DNA from: Thinopyrum elongatum
Lineage: Eukaryota; Streptophyta; Magnoliopsida; Poales; Poaceae
Direction: 5' to 3'
NCBI GenBank assembly: GCA_011799875.1
Contig: CM022297.1
Span: forward strand, 70,382,663 to 70,446,662
DNA length: 64,000 bases
Each line of letters opens with the position of its first letter. Within the stretch, counting starts at the first letter, position 1. Below, piece after piece: positions 11,661 to 21,709 of the stretch. The notes under the pieces were generated by a model. That model had not been told where the DNA came from. It saw only the letters and a list, made by a program, of their open reading frames with translations, and searched no databases. The position numbers and the translations under genes are program-made.

Positions 11661-12641
11661 ATGGTTAGACCAGGTGGTCGTGGTCGTGCCCCTGAACGCC
11701 CACCATCGCCAGATTATATGGCAGCTATGATGCAACAATTCGAGCTCAACCGCCAGTTCATGACTGGGATTATGACTCAGTTCCCGCATCTGAACAACCA
11801 GAACCCTCCTTCAATAACTCTACCGGAATTTATGCGTCTTAACCCCACTCAGTTCTGCAACTCTGAGAAGCCACTGGATGCTGATGACTGGATTCGCGAT
11901 ATCACTCACGAGATGGAGTCGGCAAATGTCTCCCCTGCCAACTTTGTCGCCTTCGCTTCCTTTTTCCTAAAGGGTCCCGCTGCTCAATGGTGGGACAACC
12001 ACAAACGTACACTGCCTGCTGGAACAGCCATTACTTGGCCTGAGTTCCAGGCTGCCTTTCGTGCCCGATATATTCCTCAAGGAATCATGGACCGGATGAA
12101 AACCCAGTTCCGCAACCTCACTCAGGGCAATAAGACTGTCGAAGCTTACCAACGGGAATTCCTTGACCTGTCCCGCTATGCTGAAGAAGACATCACCACG
12201 GATGCCCGTAGACAAGAGAAGTTCCGTAATGGACTCCACGTAGACATCGAGCTTGCACTCGCTGCTCAAGATTTCACTGACTTTACTACTCTTGTGAACA
12301 AGGCTATTCTGGTTGAGACCGCTCAGATGAAACACAAGGACTCGCAGAAACGCTATCGTGATGTTGGCTCATCTTCGGGCTCAACACAGAAGCGAAAAAC
12401 ATTTGGTCGTGGACACGCTTACAACATTGGTATCGAACAAGTTCAGGATCAATCTGCCACCGAAATGGGTACCCTTCTCACTAACTCAGTACCTGCTTCT
12501 GTTTTATTTAATTCAGCAGCATCACATTCATTCATCTCTGAAAAATTTGCATTCATGCATGACCTTCATTATGAGGAAATGCATACTCCGTTAGTCATCC
12601 GGGCTAGTGAATTACCATGCCTAGATAACTCCAAATGTTGA
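11661..12641 (+). pseudogene. gag: Truncated gag-protease of G1 (no zinc knuckle, protease active site lost)
   Basis: The frame opens at 11646; the likely start is ATG 11661 (MVRPGGRGRAPERPPSPDYM). It shows a typical Ty3/Gypsy Retrotrans_gag region (FFLKGPAAQWWDNHKR, WPEFQAAFRARYIPQGIMDRMK, EAYQREFLDLSRYAEEDI). No CCHC knuckle follows: the basic linker (KRKTFGRG) jumps to a protease-like segment VLFNSAASHSFISEKF. The usual Gypsy motif there is D-S/T-G-A; here the catalytic Asp is Asn (codon 12510-12512) and the Gly is Ala. The frame ends at 12641 with unrelated residues, so most of the protease and all of RT, RNase H and integrase are deleted. The capsid part could still be made; the enzyme part cannot work. 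Confidence 0.75.
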
Positions 12642-12818
12642 GGCTAAAATAAACACCTTGAATGCATTGAACGCTTCTCCGCTTGAGGGGATCGAAAACC
12701 ATTCCAGTCGTTCGAGATTTTCCGAACGTTTCTTCGGAAGAACTTCCAAGAATACCCCGCTTCCTTTCAATCTTCCTCTTAATTCTCGGGACGAGAATTC
12801 TTATTAGTGGAGGAGATT
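12642..12818 (+). other. Residual 3' interior of G1 with polypurine tract
   Basis: 177 bases between the broken gag-protease frame and the 3' LTR. They end in AGTGGAGGAGATT (about 12806-12818), a purine-rich tract abutting the LTR at 12819, the expected plus-strand primer. The preceding ACGAGAATTCTTATTAG resembles the end of a Gypsy pol gene, so the deletion removed pol but kept its last bases. Confidence 0.65.
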
Positions 12819-15800
12819 TGTAACACCCCCAGTGGTTAGCCACAGTAATCCCCTTTTGATAATGCCATGTCATCATGATCAACAGTGCTTAATCATCATT
12901 AGTAACATATCTCCTTCCATAATTCAAATTCAAATTGGAAATTCAAACTAAAGTGAAAATAAAAGTTGTTCAAATCCAGGAACTAAAATGTCCATCATGT
13001 TGCAAATATTCCGAAGGCAATTATAAAAATAGCAGCAACATTAATTAAATTAATTAAGTGACTCTAACAGCAAGAAATAGCAGCAAAGCAGAAGTATTTA
13101 ATCCGTTTATAATTAAATAAATTTAGATGATTTTTTTTGGCCCTCAAACCTTTTTATAACAGAGCTAGAAATAACACTGCAATTATGAGGCCAAGCCACC
13201 CATTTTACAAAACTCAAATGGGGGCCACACATTTTGCAAAACAGAAAAGAAAAGATAAAGCAGAAAAGAAATAAAGAAAAAGAAAAAGGCCTACACGGCT
13301 GGCCCTAAGTCAGCCAGCCGGCCCACCTCGCCACCCCGTCCCCTTCTACTGCTCATGCCAGGGCTCGCTGTCGAGCACCTGGTGCGCACGCGCTCGCCGC
13401 ACCCCCTGGCCCCCCTCGCTCCGCTCGACAGCGCGCCTGCGCCCGCCTGGTGGGTAAAGAGCAGCTCCCGCGCCCCCTGGCTCTCCCTCGCTCACTCTCT
13501 CTCGCTCTTCATCTCGTTCCCCACCTCGCCGACGCAGCCATGGCGCCGCCGCCGTAGCACACGCGGCCACCGTGCTCGCCTCGCCTCGCCTCTGCGCCAG
13601 AGAGGACCGCCTCGACCTCCTCTTCCTCTCCGACGAGTCACCCGAGACGGAGAGCCACTGCATCGCCTCCACGCCACCCTCTCCCTCCTCGGATCGCCGC
13701 CGCACGCCGTCGCCGATTCCGGCAACCTCAAGCTTCCCCGAGCCCTCTGCCACTTCCCTACAGCTCCGCGGTGAGCAGCCGCATCGGAACCCCCTCCTCC
13801 CTGTCCTTCGCCGTAGCCGTAGCTAGCCGCCGCTGTCGCTGCCATTGCCGCGCTCCCAGAGCCGCTCGGCTCGGTCCAGCAGCACCGGCGTGCTCCTGGT
13901 GAGCTGCAGAGGCCGCCCCGCCCGTTACTTTGCTCGCTAGCCCACCGCAACCACGCGCCCGAGCTCGACCCGAGAGCCCCGCCGCCAACCATCGTCGCCG
14001 GCGTCATTCTGGCCACCCCCGAGTCCGACCACCACCACCACGCGATGCGGCTCGCCGCGCCCATTCTAACGGGCCAAACCACAGCCCCGGGGACGCCCTG
14101 TGGGCGAATCCCGAGCCTCGCCGGCGCGCTTCGCCGCATTCGGGCTCACCGGAGCAACTCCGGCGGCCGACTCCGACGTGGCACACGGGCCCCAACCCCA
14201 GTGTCACTGACCACGGGCCCCATTGGGCCCTGTTGACCTGTCAGTGTGCTAACTGGGCACAGTGGCCCACTGACATGTGGGTCCCGCTAATAAAACATTT
14301 TTTTAAATAAGTAAAAACACTAATTAAAATGTTAATTAACCTAATTAATTAATTAGTTAAATTAACAGACACTGACAGTAGGCCCCACCCACTAATTAAT
14401 CCTATTTAGTTTAAATTAACTATGTTTAAACTAAACAGAGGCTGACATGTGGGTCCCACTGGACCCACACGTCAGGTTTGACCTGGTCAACTGCACAGTT
14501 GACTGCTGATGTCATCAATGCGTAATGCTAACATCATCATTCACTATTCTGGATAATTCGAATTTAATTAAATAATTAAATTCCAGAAAATACTAGAAAT
14601 CTTTAGAAAATCATATAAAATAATCCGTAGCTCAGGCCGAAAAACTTTGTACATGAAAGTTGCTCAGAATGACAAGACGAATCCGAATACGCGGTCCGTT
14701 CGTCCGCCACACATCCCTAACTATCCGAACATGGAACCGTTCCCCTCCGGTCATCTGTTTGACAAATGTCCAGAACCGGGAAAACATTCCCGGATGGATT
14801 CCCCCTTCCTCGGTGACGTGCAACCATACGTTAGGACACACCCGGCACTGCATATTGTCATGTCGTACATTGTGTTGCTCATGTTTGATATGTATTTATA
14901 CTGTTTCCTCCCCCTCTTCTCTCTCGTTAGACCCCGACGCAGTTCCCGGTACCGACGCAGCTCCGGAGCCCGATGCCACCATTGACGACCTTGCCTTTGC
15001 CGCAGAGCAACTAGGCAAGCCCCCCCTTTGATCATCCCGATATCGGCCAATTCTATTTTCTCATGCTTGCATTAGAATTGCTGCTGCTACTGCTTTACCT
15101 ATTCTGATGCATAGCCTGTTTATTGTAACCTATTATTGATACCTTACCTGCTTAGTATAGGCTGGGTAGAGACCCACTAGAGAACCCCACTTTGTCCCTT
15201 GTTGCCCCGCTGGATTATCAGAAGACCCGATCAACGGGATTGAAGACCAGGCCCCGGCACCGCACCTCACTTCCCCCTTAGTTGCTCGACACTACTGGGT
15301 TACTATCGAGTGCTGAGGGTGATACCTCGTCAGCACTACTGATGATAACTTTGTAGGTTAGTTAATCGGTCGTGGTCATCGAGGGTGATTCCTCCTTCAC
15401 CACTCCCGATAACGACGCAATCGTGCAACCCCTCCAGTGTGAACCTCGAGGGTGATTCCTCCTGTGTTCACCTCAACAGTTACATCGAGTGGGTATCCAT
15501 CAAGGGTGATACCTCGGATTTTCCCTTGATGTTTGGACACACGGATACTGTGACTTTACCCTGAATCATGCTACAGACGGGTCGGCCCCGAGGGGAACCC
15601 ATGAGACTGTTACTGCAGGACTGGAGGGACAGGCGGTACCACCCGGTTGAGGTGGACCTGAGTTCCCGACAGTCTTTTGAGAAGTCGTGTTGACTTGGAG
15701 TTTAACTGTGAGATGAATACGAGGCGCGGCCGGGCATTCTTAACCCTTGCAGCAAGTCCTCGAGACGGGGCGACGGGGTCACATCGATCGTGAGTCTCTG

Positions 15801-17038
15801 CTCGTTACCGCAAGCCCCTAGTCCGCCAACGATTTGGATATTTGATCCGAGCAGGCCTCTGGCCTGATAGCACTAACCATCACGTGGGCATAGTATGGGC
15901 GTTCTGCATCGTAGCATCAGTCGAAAGCTCTGTCAGACGTCTAGTTCAGCCTTGCGGCCGGGACGGACCGGCGCCCTCCTGGTGCCTGGCTTCACCCTGC
16001 TCGCAATGACCCGGAGTGCACAGGGCGATGGCCCAAGACCCCTGAGCGCTTAGGATGTAGACCGGCGGGGACCTCTCTGCTGAGCTCTAGGTAGGGCTGC
16101 GGTGTGTCGTTTGGCCGAGGCCGGGCATGACCCAGGAAAGTGTGTCCGACCGGAGTTAATCGAGCGTGTTGGGTAAGTTGGTGCACCCCTGCAGGGAAGA
16201 AAACATCTATCGATAGCCTGTCCTACGGTAACGGACACTCGGAGTTGTATCCTGATTGATACAGCTAGAATTGGATACTATGGCTCTGGGATTGCTTCTT
16301 GCAGGAAGTCGAGAAGGGATCTCAGGACGAGGTTGATGACTGTATGGCTCTGGGATTGCTTTCTCGCAGGGAGTCGAGAAAGGATCTCTGGGTGAGGTTG
16401 AGACTTAATGATACTACTACTTTATATTGTACTAATCTACACTCTTCTAATGCTGCAAGACCTCTGAAGATGCTAGTCTTCGATAGGACTAGGCCTTCCC
16501 TCTATTCTGGCATTTCTACAGCCTAGTCCACATATACAGCCTCTCTTTGATAATGTTGCATATGTAGTGTAGATCCTTGCTTGCTGAGTACTTCGGATGA
16601 GTACTCACGGTTGCTTTGCTTTCTTTTTCCCCATATCCTTTTGGTGCAACCAGATGACGGAGCCCCTGAGACAGCTGCCCCCGCTGACGATCGCTACTAC
16701 TACCCCGAGGGTGGTTACTACGACGAGTTGGCTGACGACCAGGAGTAGGTTCGGAGGGTCCCAGGCAGGAGGCCTGCGCCTTTCGATCGTAGTGTTTTAT
16801 TTTGCCCCGCCTTTCTATTTATCTTTTAATATCTGCACTCAGATTTTTGATGCTTCCGCTGACGCTTGTATGCGAGCTTATGTATTCGAGCCCTCGAGGC
16901 CCCTGGCTTGTAATATAAAGCTTGTATGACTTTATTTATGTTTTAGAGTTGTGTTGTGATATCTTCCCGTGAGTCCTTAGGCTTGATCGTGTGCATTTGC
17001 GTGTATGATTAGTGCACGATTGAGCCAGGGGCGTCACA
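12819..17038 (+). repeat. 3' LTR of G1
   Basis: Direct repeat of 5982-10245, with small indels (for example a short segment near 10007-10020 of the 5' LTR is missing near 16810, and TTAATTAA is expanded near 14343). It ends GGGCGTCACA at 17038, followed by the right target duplication GTGGA (17039-17043). Confidence 0.9.
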
Positions 17039-17043
17039 GTGGA

Positions 17044-17058
17044 GGGGTATTTATAGCC
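17044..17058 (-). promoter_or_regulatory. TATA box of element E LTR
   Basis: The minus strand reads GGCTATAAATACCCC. The solo LTR keeps the equivalent GGCTATATATACCCC at 31239-31254. The G1 insertion point (17038/17039) lies only a few bases downstream in the direction of transcription, so G1 separates this promoter from the leader and gag. Confidence 0.55.
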
Positions 17059-17094
17059 TCCACACAAAATCTAACCGTTACACACAATTTACCA

Positions 17095-17560
17095 AACTCG
17101 GTGGGACCGAATAGTGAAACTCGGTCAGACCGATTCAATTCAAAATGTGAACGTTAGGATTTTCTGTGGGACCGATGTGATCAACTCGGTGGGACCGATG
17201 TGCTAGGGTTAGGGCATAACTTGATCTCGGTGAGACAGATCACATGAACTCGGTGGGACCGATTTCAGTAATAGGCAAACAGAGAGTTGGTTAGGCAAAC
17301 TCGGTGGGACCGATCGCTCATTTCGGTTAGACCAAAACGTTACGAAAAGGAAACAGAGAGTTTGCATTGCGAACTCGGTGGGACCGATCGCTCATTTCGG
17401 TTAGACCGAAACGTTACGAAGGGAAACAGAGAGTTTGTAATCCCATCTCGGTGAGACCAAGATCCCTATCGGTGAGACCGAATTGATTAGGGTTTCTGGC
17501 TATGGCTATGTCAAGTGAACTTGGTGGCGCCGGATGGATCAAATCGGTGGGGCCGAGTTT
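17095..17560 (-). promoter_or_regulatory. Array of TCGGTnnnACCGA dyads in the LTR U3
   Basis: At least ten copies or near-copies of a 13-base inverted repeat with 5-base arms TCGGT/ACCGA and a 3-base centre (GGG, CAG, GAG, TTA) lie between 17098 and 17555, on the U3 side of the TATA box. The same array is in the solo LTR (31285-31680) and around the internal promoter at 1660-2360. The spacing, position and repeated symmetric half-sites suggest a transcription-factor binding array; this is inference. Confidence 0.5.
17287..17440. repeat. Tandem duplication of about 75 bases in the element E LTR
   Basis: A unit beginning with AACTCGGTGGGACCGATCGC and ending GGAAACAGAGAGTTTG occurs twice in a row with a few substitutions (ACCAAAACG in one, ACCGAAACG in the other). 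The solo LTR has one unit (31494-31560). It adds two or more dyads to the array. Confidence 0.75.
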
Positions 17561-17906
17561 GACTTTAGGTTTAGGACATATGTGGAAAGGAGAAAGTGGT
17601 TGAGGGCTTTTGGAGCATATCACTAAGCATTTTGAGCAAGCAAGCCATTAAGCAACACCTCATCCCCTTTTAATAGTATTGGCTTTTCCTATGGACTCAA
17701 TGTGATCTTGGATCACTAAAAAGAAAATGTAGAGTCTTGAGCTTTTGCCAAAATATGTCCTTAGCATTTTGAGGGGTCCACATCTCTAGTCCATGCCATG
17801 CCAATCATTGAACTTTCTGAAATGATCATCTTGAAAGAGTATTAGTTCAATGAGCTATATGTTGTTAAGAATTACCAAAACCACCCAGGGATTAGTTGCA
17901 CTTTCA

Positions 17907-19672
17907 CCAGGTAACCTAGTACCAAACAATGGTAAGCTCAAGTGAAAGTGTCATCGAAACTATTCGAAATCTAGTTCTTATACCTGAAAAACCGTCAGAG
18001 CATCAAGCTCGTTGCTGAAGACCATGTACAAGGCCTTGGAATCGCCCTGTAGACACGCACCACGTCCCAAGTGTATGCGACGGTCGGGTACCGATCATCT
18101 TCGTCATCTTCGCCATAGTCCGTCCATGCACGCGAGCGCAGCTTCTCCGGACGGCCCCTCGGGATTCACTCCCACATCCAAATGGAGAGGCCCCATACAC
18201 ATCCACACATACCGGACGTGACTTCCGCCCACTGGGTCGCGTCGTCAAGCTACAAAACAAGTATAGATGATAAGATGTCATAATCTAAAGCAGCACACGT
18301 CCATGATATTTGAAAAAGAATGATATTCACTTACCGAACGGTATAGGTAGGCGAGGACGGCGGCCCCCTGCTATACCCCACATCCCAGTCCTTTAGGAAG
18401 TCGAGATACATCCGTAGGGCAGAGTTCCCGGAGCAGTCTGGAAACACTATCTCCGTGAGAAGATACCACATGTGGGCCCTGGCGTACTGCTCCACCACCC
18501 GGGGTTCGGCATCTTCCGGGCACTTGCTCCGGTACTTGAGGAGCCATGGCAGCGGTATGCCGGAAGTCCGGTTGTTCTTAGCAGGGGGGGGGGGCAGTCG
18601 CCGATGAGGGCGACAACCCTATCGTGCCAGTTCTTCCTCTCCACTCGTCCTGTGAGAGCACGACCCTCGAGCGGTAGGGCTGTAATCATCCCCCAATCCT
18701 GGAGGGTCACGGTCATCTCCCCACATGGAAGATGGAAGTTGTGCGTCTCTGGCCGCCACCGGTCGATCAAAGCCATGAGAGCTGAGTGGACGAGCGTCGG
18801 TGGCTTGTGCTTGAACTGCAGGACGAAACCCAATAGTCGGGCTCTCCTGAAGAACGGTGTGTACCGCTCGTCGTACTCCATGTTAACGGTCGTCTTGTGA
18901 GCCCTCATCCGCAGTGGCGGGAGCATCTGTTAAAATCAAGAACCAAAGCATAATTAGCATAGACATAATAGTTAGCAACTTGTTTTCATCAATTCGAAAG
19001 ATTTGGTTTAAGAATGGTAATTACCACTCCATTCTCAATGAAACGGGCACGGTGACCCTTGTCGAACTTAGGGTCAAGCATGGTGTACTTAATGTTGATG
19101 TCGTCCGGAAGAGGTGGCCTCCTAAAAAGTTTGCATAAACATAAGCATAAGCATATCAAAAGAATTTTTAACATGGACTAGGGTTCATCATGAACTAGGA
19201 AACATATAGATGCATCACAAAGGTTCATCACATCCAAAAAAACCTATGAGTTCAATCTTTGAATAAGCATATGAAGATCTTTAACACAAAAAATTATGAA
19301 CTAAAGGTTCATCTTGAGGGTTCAACATTTTTTCTCCAACTATATCCACTACTTGCATCATAGCATATCAACATGCATCATCATATCACAACAAAATCCT
19401 CCAACATGCATCATATAAAAAAAACCCTCCACAAAAAATATGAACTAGGGTTCATCTTCACACAACCATACCAACTACTCACTAGAGTTCATATCTAACA
19501 CAATATAACATCTAGAATCAACCTAAATCAATCCTAAGGTTCAAAAAAATCAAATCTAGTTCAAAAAGGGAGTGATTTGAATCAAATAATGCGACGAATC
19601 GGAAGCTATTTGACTAAAACTAATTGAAGGGATCGAAGGAGCTTACTTTTCTCTTTTCGGGGCCATCTCGAT
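17907..19672 (-). pseudogene. Plant mobile domain (PMD, MAIN/MAIL-like) pseudogene, five exons visible
   Basis: Minus-strand exons with GT..AG borders: 19647-19672 (ATG at 19664-19666, MAPKREK), 19025-19121, 18335-18926, 17984-18249, and 17907-17915, where element E cuts the gene. Exon 3 shows PMD hallmarks: ARLLGFVLQFKHKPPTLVHS, LIDRWRPETHNFHLPCGEMT, VTLQDWGMITALPLEGRA. Lesions: a run of 11 C (18584-18594) shifts the frame, and the correct sequence resumes in another frame (GIPLPWLLKYRSKCPED). Exon 4 has an in-frame TGA where Arg is expected after IWMWE, and a second 1-base shift after VVRVYR. PMD proteins act in transcriptional regulation and silencing, and PMD sequences are also carried by transposons. 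Whether this copy was a host gene or transposon cargo is open. Confidence 0.75.
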
Positions 19673-19784
19673 CTGCAAAAATGATGAAGAAACGAAGAAG
19701 ATCGGAGGGGGGGAGGTGGAGGAGATGAGAGAGGGGCGAGAGAGCAGTTCCTCTCTGTTCTTGGGGGTTGGGGGCTGGTGGGTG

Positions 19785-21340
19785 CACTACTAGGAAAAGG
19801 GCTATAGCTGATATGGACATTAATGGCGCACCATGTATGTGGTGCGCCACTGCTATATAGCAGTGGCGCACCAGATACAGGTGCACCATTAGTGTCCTCA
19901 TTACTAATGGCGCACCAGACACACGGTGCGCCATTACTAGCAAATTTTATTTTTTTTATTTTTCCAAAACTATTAATGGCGCACCAGGGCACAGTACGCC
20001 ATTACTATTTTTAACTATTAATGGCGCACCACACGCTCCGTGCGCCACTACTAATAATTTTTTTTTACTTTTTTTTTCAAAACTAGCAATGGCGCACCTG
20101 GGTACAGTACGCCATTACTAGTTCAAACTAGTAATGGCGCACCACAACCACGGTGCGCCACTACTAACAATTATATTTTTTTTGCAAAACTAGTAATGGC
20201 GCACCACGTAACAGGTGCGCCATTAGTAACCAGGGTTACTAATGGTGCATTGGAAAAGTGGTGCGCCATTACTAACTTTCTGAGTCTTACAAAAAATTCA
20301 CCAAATGCACCCCCCCTGGACCGCCTTTTCAGTTTCAAAAAAAAAATGATAAAAATGTCAAAAAAATAAAAGAAAATAAGATTCCCATGTGATATGTGGT
20401 CTAGTTGTTAGCAAAATTTACAAACATGAATTTTCGACTTTTTTGCAAAATCTCTCGAGAATTTGTAAAATGGGCATAACTTTTGCATACGAACTCCGAT
20501 GAAAAAGTTTTTTATATGAAAAATCATCTACTCGAAAAGTTACATCCCCAAAAACCTAACAGAACGAAAGATACGGGACTTTTAAGATCTAGAGGGGGAA
20601 AAATGGAAAAAAAATTCAAACTTACTAGTGGTGCACCATTTGCTAGGTGCGCCACTAGTAACAGAAAAAAATTGGTTTCGAATTTTTTTTTTGGAATTTT
20701 TTTCAAAATATGATACGTAATATGACCGGGAAGTTTGAAATATTTTTTCAAAATTTTATCACACTCATGAACATGAACAAAGTCCTAGACATCAACAATG
20801 TTTAATAGGATTGATATGATAGATATATCAACAAGTGCTTGTTAAGTGAGGTGGTGCTGGGGTTGGATAGAACTGCGAAGTTAAGCGTGCTCGGGCTGGA
20901 GTAGTGTGAGGATGGGTGAATTTTCGGGAAGTTTGACCACTTAGTACGATTTGACTTGAGATTAAGCATATTGACCCGAGATTAAGAAAAAAATTTGAAA
21001 TTTTTTTTTTGAAAAAAAATTGTTAATAATGGCGCACTTCTATGTGGTCAGAAAAAAAATTGTTAGTAATGGCGCACTTCTATGTGGTGCGTCATTACTA
21101 ACGCACCGTTTGACATATTAATGGCGCACTGCCAGGTGCGCCACTATTGTCTTGTATACTAATGACGCACCAGGGGTGCGCCATTAGTATTTGTTACTAG
21201 TGGCGTGATGATAGTGGCGCACCTGTAGTGCGTCATTAATGGCTAAAACAGGTGCGCCACTAATTAGCCTACCGCCAGGCACCGTGGCGGTAGGCTATGT
21301 AATCCTACTGCCGAGCCCTTTGATGGTAGGATAAAGGGTC
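19785..21340 (+). mobile_element. CACTA (En/Spm) transposon, left end with subterminal repeats, right end not found
   Basis: Begins CACTACTAGGAAAAGG at 19785, preceded by GTG as a possible 3-base TSD copy. It is followed by many subterminal repeats of the form TAATGGCGCACC / GGTGCGCCATTA in both orientations (19822-20270 and 20630-21265), typical of large Triticeae CACTA elements. 20280-20760 is AT-rich unique filler; 21270-21340 has a hairpin-like CCTACCGCCAGGCACCGTGGCGGTAGG. The expected mirror terminus (CCTTTTCCTAGTAGTG) does not appear, nor any transposase ORF, so this is a truncated, non-autonomous copy. It lies upstream of the PMD pseudogene start. The right boundary is approximate. Confidence 0.75.
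20865..20942 (+). ncRNA. Degenerate 5S rRNA-like segment inside the CACTA element
   Basis: The stretch GAACTGCGAAGTTAAGCGTG followed by CTCGGGCTGGAGTAGTGTGA and GGATGGGTGA matches, with few differences, the 5S rRNA core containing the internal pol III promoter (box A AGTTAAGCGTGCTTGGGC, intermediate element, box C GTAGTACTAGGATGGGTGA). Similarity fades upstream of about 20865. It persists weakly downstream (CGGGAAGTTTGACC against the 5S CTGGGAAGTCC). It is not a functional 5S gene, because both ends are diverged, but the promoter boxes are recognisable. Confidence 0.6.
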
Positions 21341-21564
21341 AGATTTCAAAAAAAATTCAAACAGGGGCCAGATCCCGAATTTATACCACAAAAGGGGAAA
21401 TTTTCCCTCATTGCTGTGATGTGTCTTTGTGCAATCTTGTGGGGCGAGACGGAAGGAAGGCCGCCGTGAGCAAAAGGAAAGTGGTTGTTTTCTTTTCCAT
21501 AAAGAAAGAGAAAATGTTTCTTGTCTTTCTGAAGTTTCTTTTTTTTCTTGTGCTGCTATGCAGA

Positions 21565-21674
21565 TGCCTCTTTTACTGCCTTCTGATTTTTGTCAGTTGG
21601 GGGCCTTGTACTATGTTGAACATGCCATTCATTTCGAGTTTGAGAACAGAGGATTGCTTCCTTATTATGATCAG
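21565..21674 (+). pseudogene. Exon-like fragment of an unrecognised gene
   Basis: A strong 3' splice site pattern (pyrimidine-rich tract, then GCTGCTATGCAG) precedes 37 codons beginning MPLLLPSDFCQLGALYYVEH and ending in LLPYYDQ, followed by CAG|GTAGGC, a good 5' splice site. The segment has the composition of conserved plant coding sequence, and its frame is open on both sides. I do not recognise the protein. No neighbouring exon is visible, so it is probably a captured or orphaned exon. Confidence 0.4.
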
Positions 21675-21709
21675 GTAGGCACTACTCATGCACCCCATCA
21701 GGTTATGAT

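Larger units (their letters stand above)
5982..17038 (+). mobile_element. Element G1: Gypsy-type retrotransposon with 4.2 kb LTRs and a truncated interior
   Basis: Both ends are TG...CA. The LTRs are direct repeats, 5982-10245 (4264 bases) and 12819-17038 (4220 bases), and the element is flanked by a perfect 5-base duplication GTGGA (5977-5981 and 17039-17043). The interior is only 2573 bases: PBS, an accessory ORF, a gag ORF running into the first residues of a protease, then a short remnant ending in a purine-rich tract. RT, RNase H and integrase are absent, so it is a deletion derivative that would need help in trans. By eye the first 200 LTR bases differ at about four positions, implying a fairly recent insertion. 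It landed inside the LTR of element E, next to E's TATA box. The exact family name is not certain to me. Confidence 0.9.
1..17906 (-). mobile_element. Element E: Copia-like, probably non-autonomous LTR retrotransposon (left end outside window)
   Basis: Read on the minus strand the order is LTR (17906 to 5187, interrupted by another element), PBS matching the initiator-Met type TGGTATCAGAGC, a gag ORF (5102 to 3234), a long non-coding stretch, and a second ORF (1469 to the window edge). No protease, integrase, reverse transcriptase or RNase H is visible between gag and the second ORF, so I infer a non-autonomous element moved in trans. Its second LTR must lie left of the window. It is inserted in exon 5 of a PMD gene: the LTR terminus at 17906 abuts coding sequence at 17907. 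A solo LTR of the same family lies at 30447-32024. That the left ORF belongs to the same insertion, and not to a second abutting element, is inference. Confidence 0.65.
17044..17906 (-). repeat. 5' LTR of element E, upstream (U3) part
   Basis: Continuation of the LTR from 5981. On the minus strand it starts TGAAAGTGCAAC at 17906 and reaches the TATA box at about 17050. It matches solo LTR 31239-32024 but is longer because of a local tandem duplication (17287-17440). The immediate flank (17907-17915) is exon 5 of the PMD pseudogene. Confidence 0.85.

Noticed and set aside
18472..18900. 142-codon plus-strand ORF opposite PMD exon 3
   Set aside because: Mirror frame of the recognisable PMD coding sequence on the minus strand.
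20840..20945. Functional 5S rRNA gene
   Set aside because: Only the central promoter-containing part matches; the 5' and 3' arms that pair in 5S rRNA have diverged, and no T-run terminator lies at the proper place.
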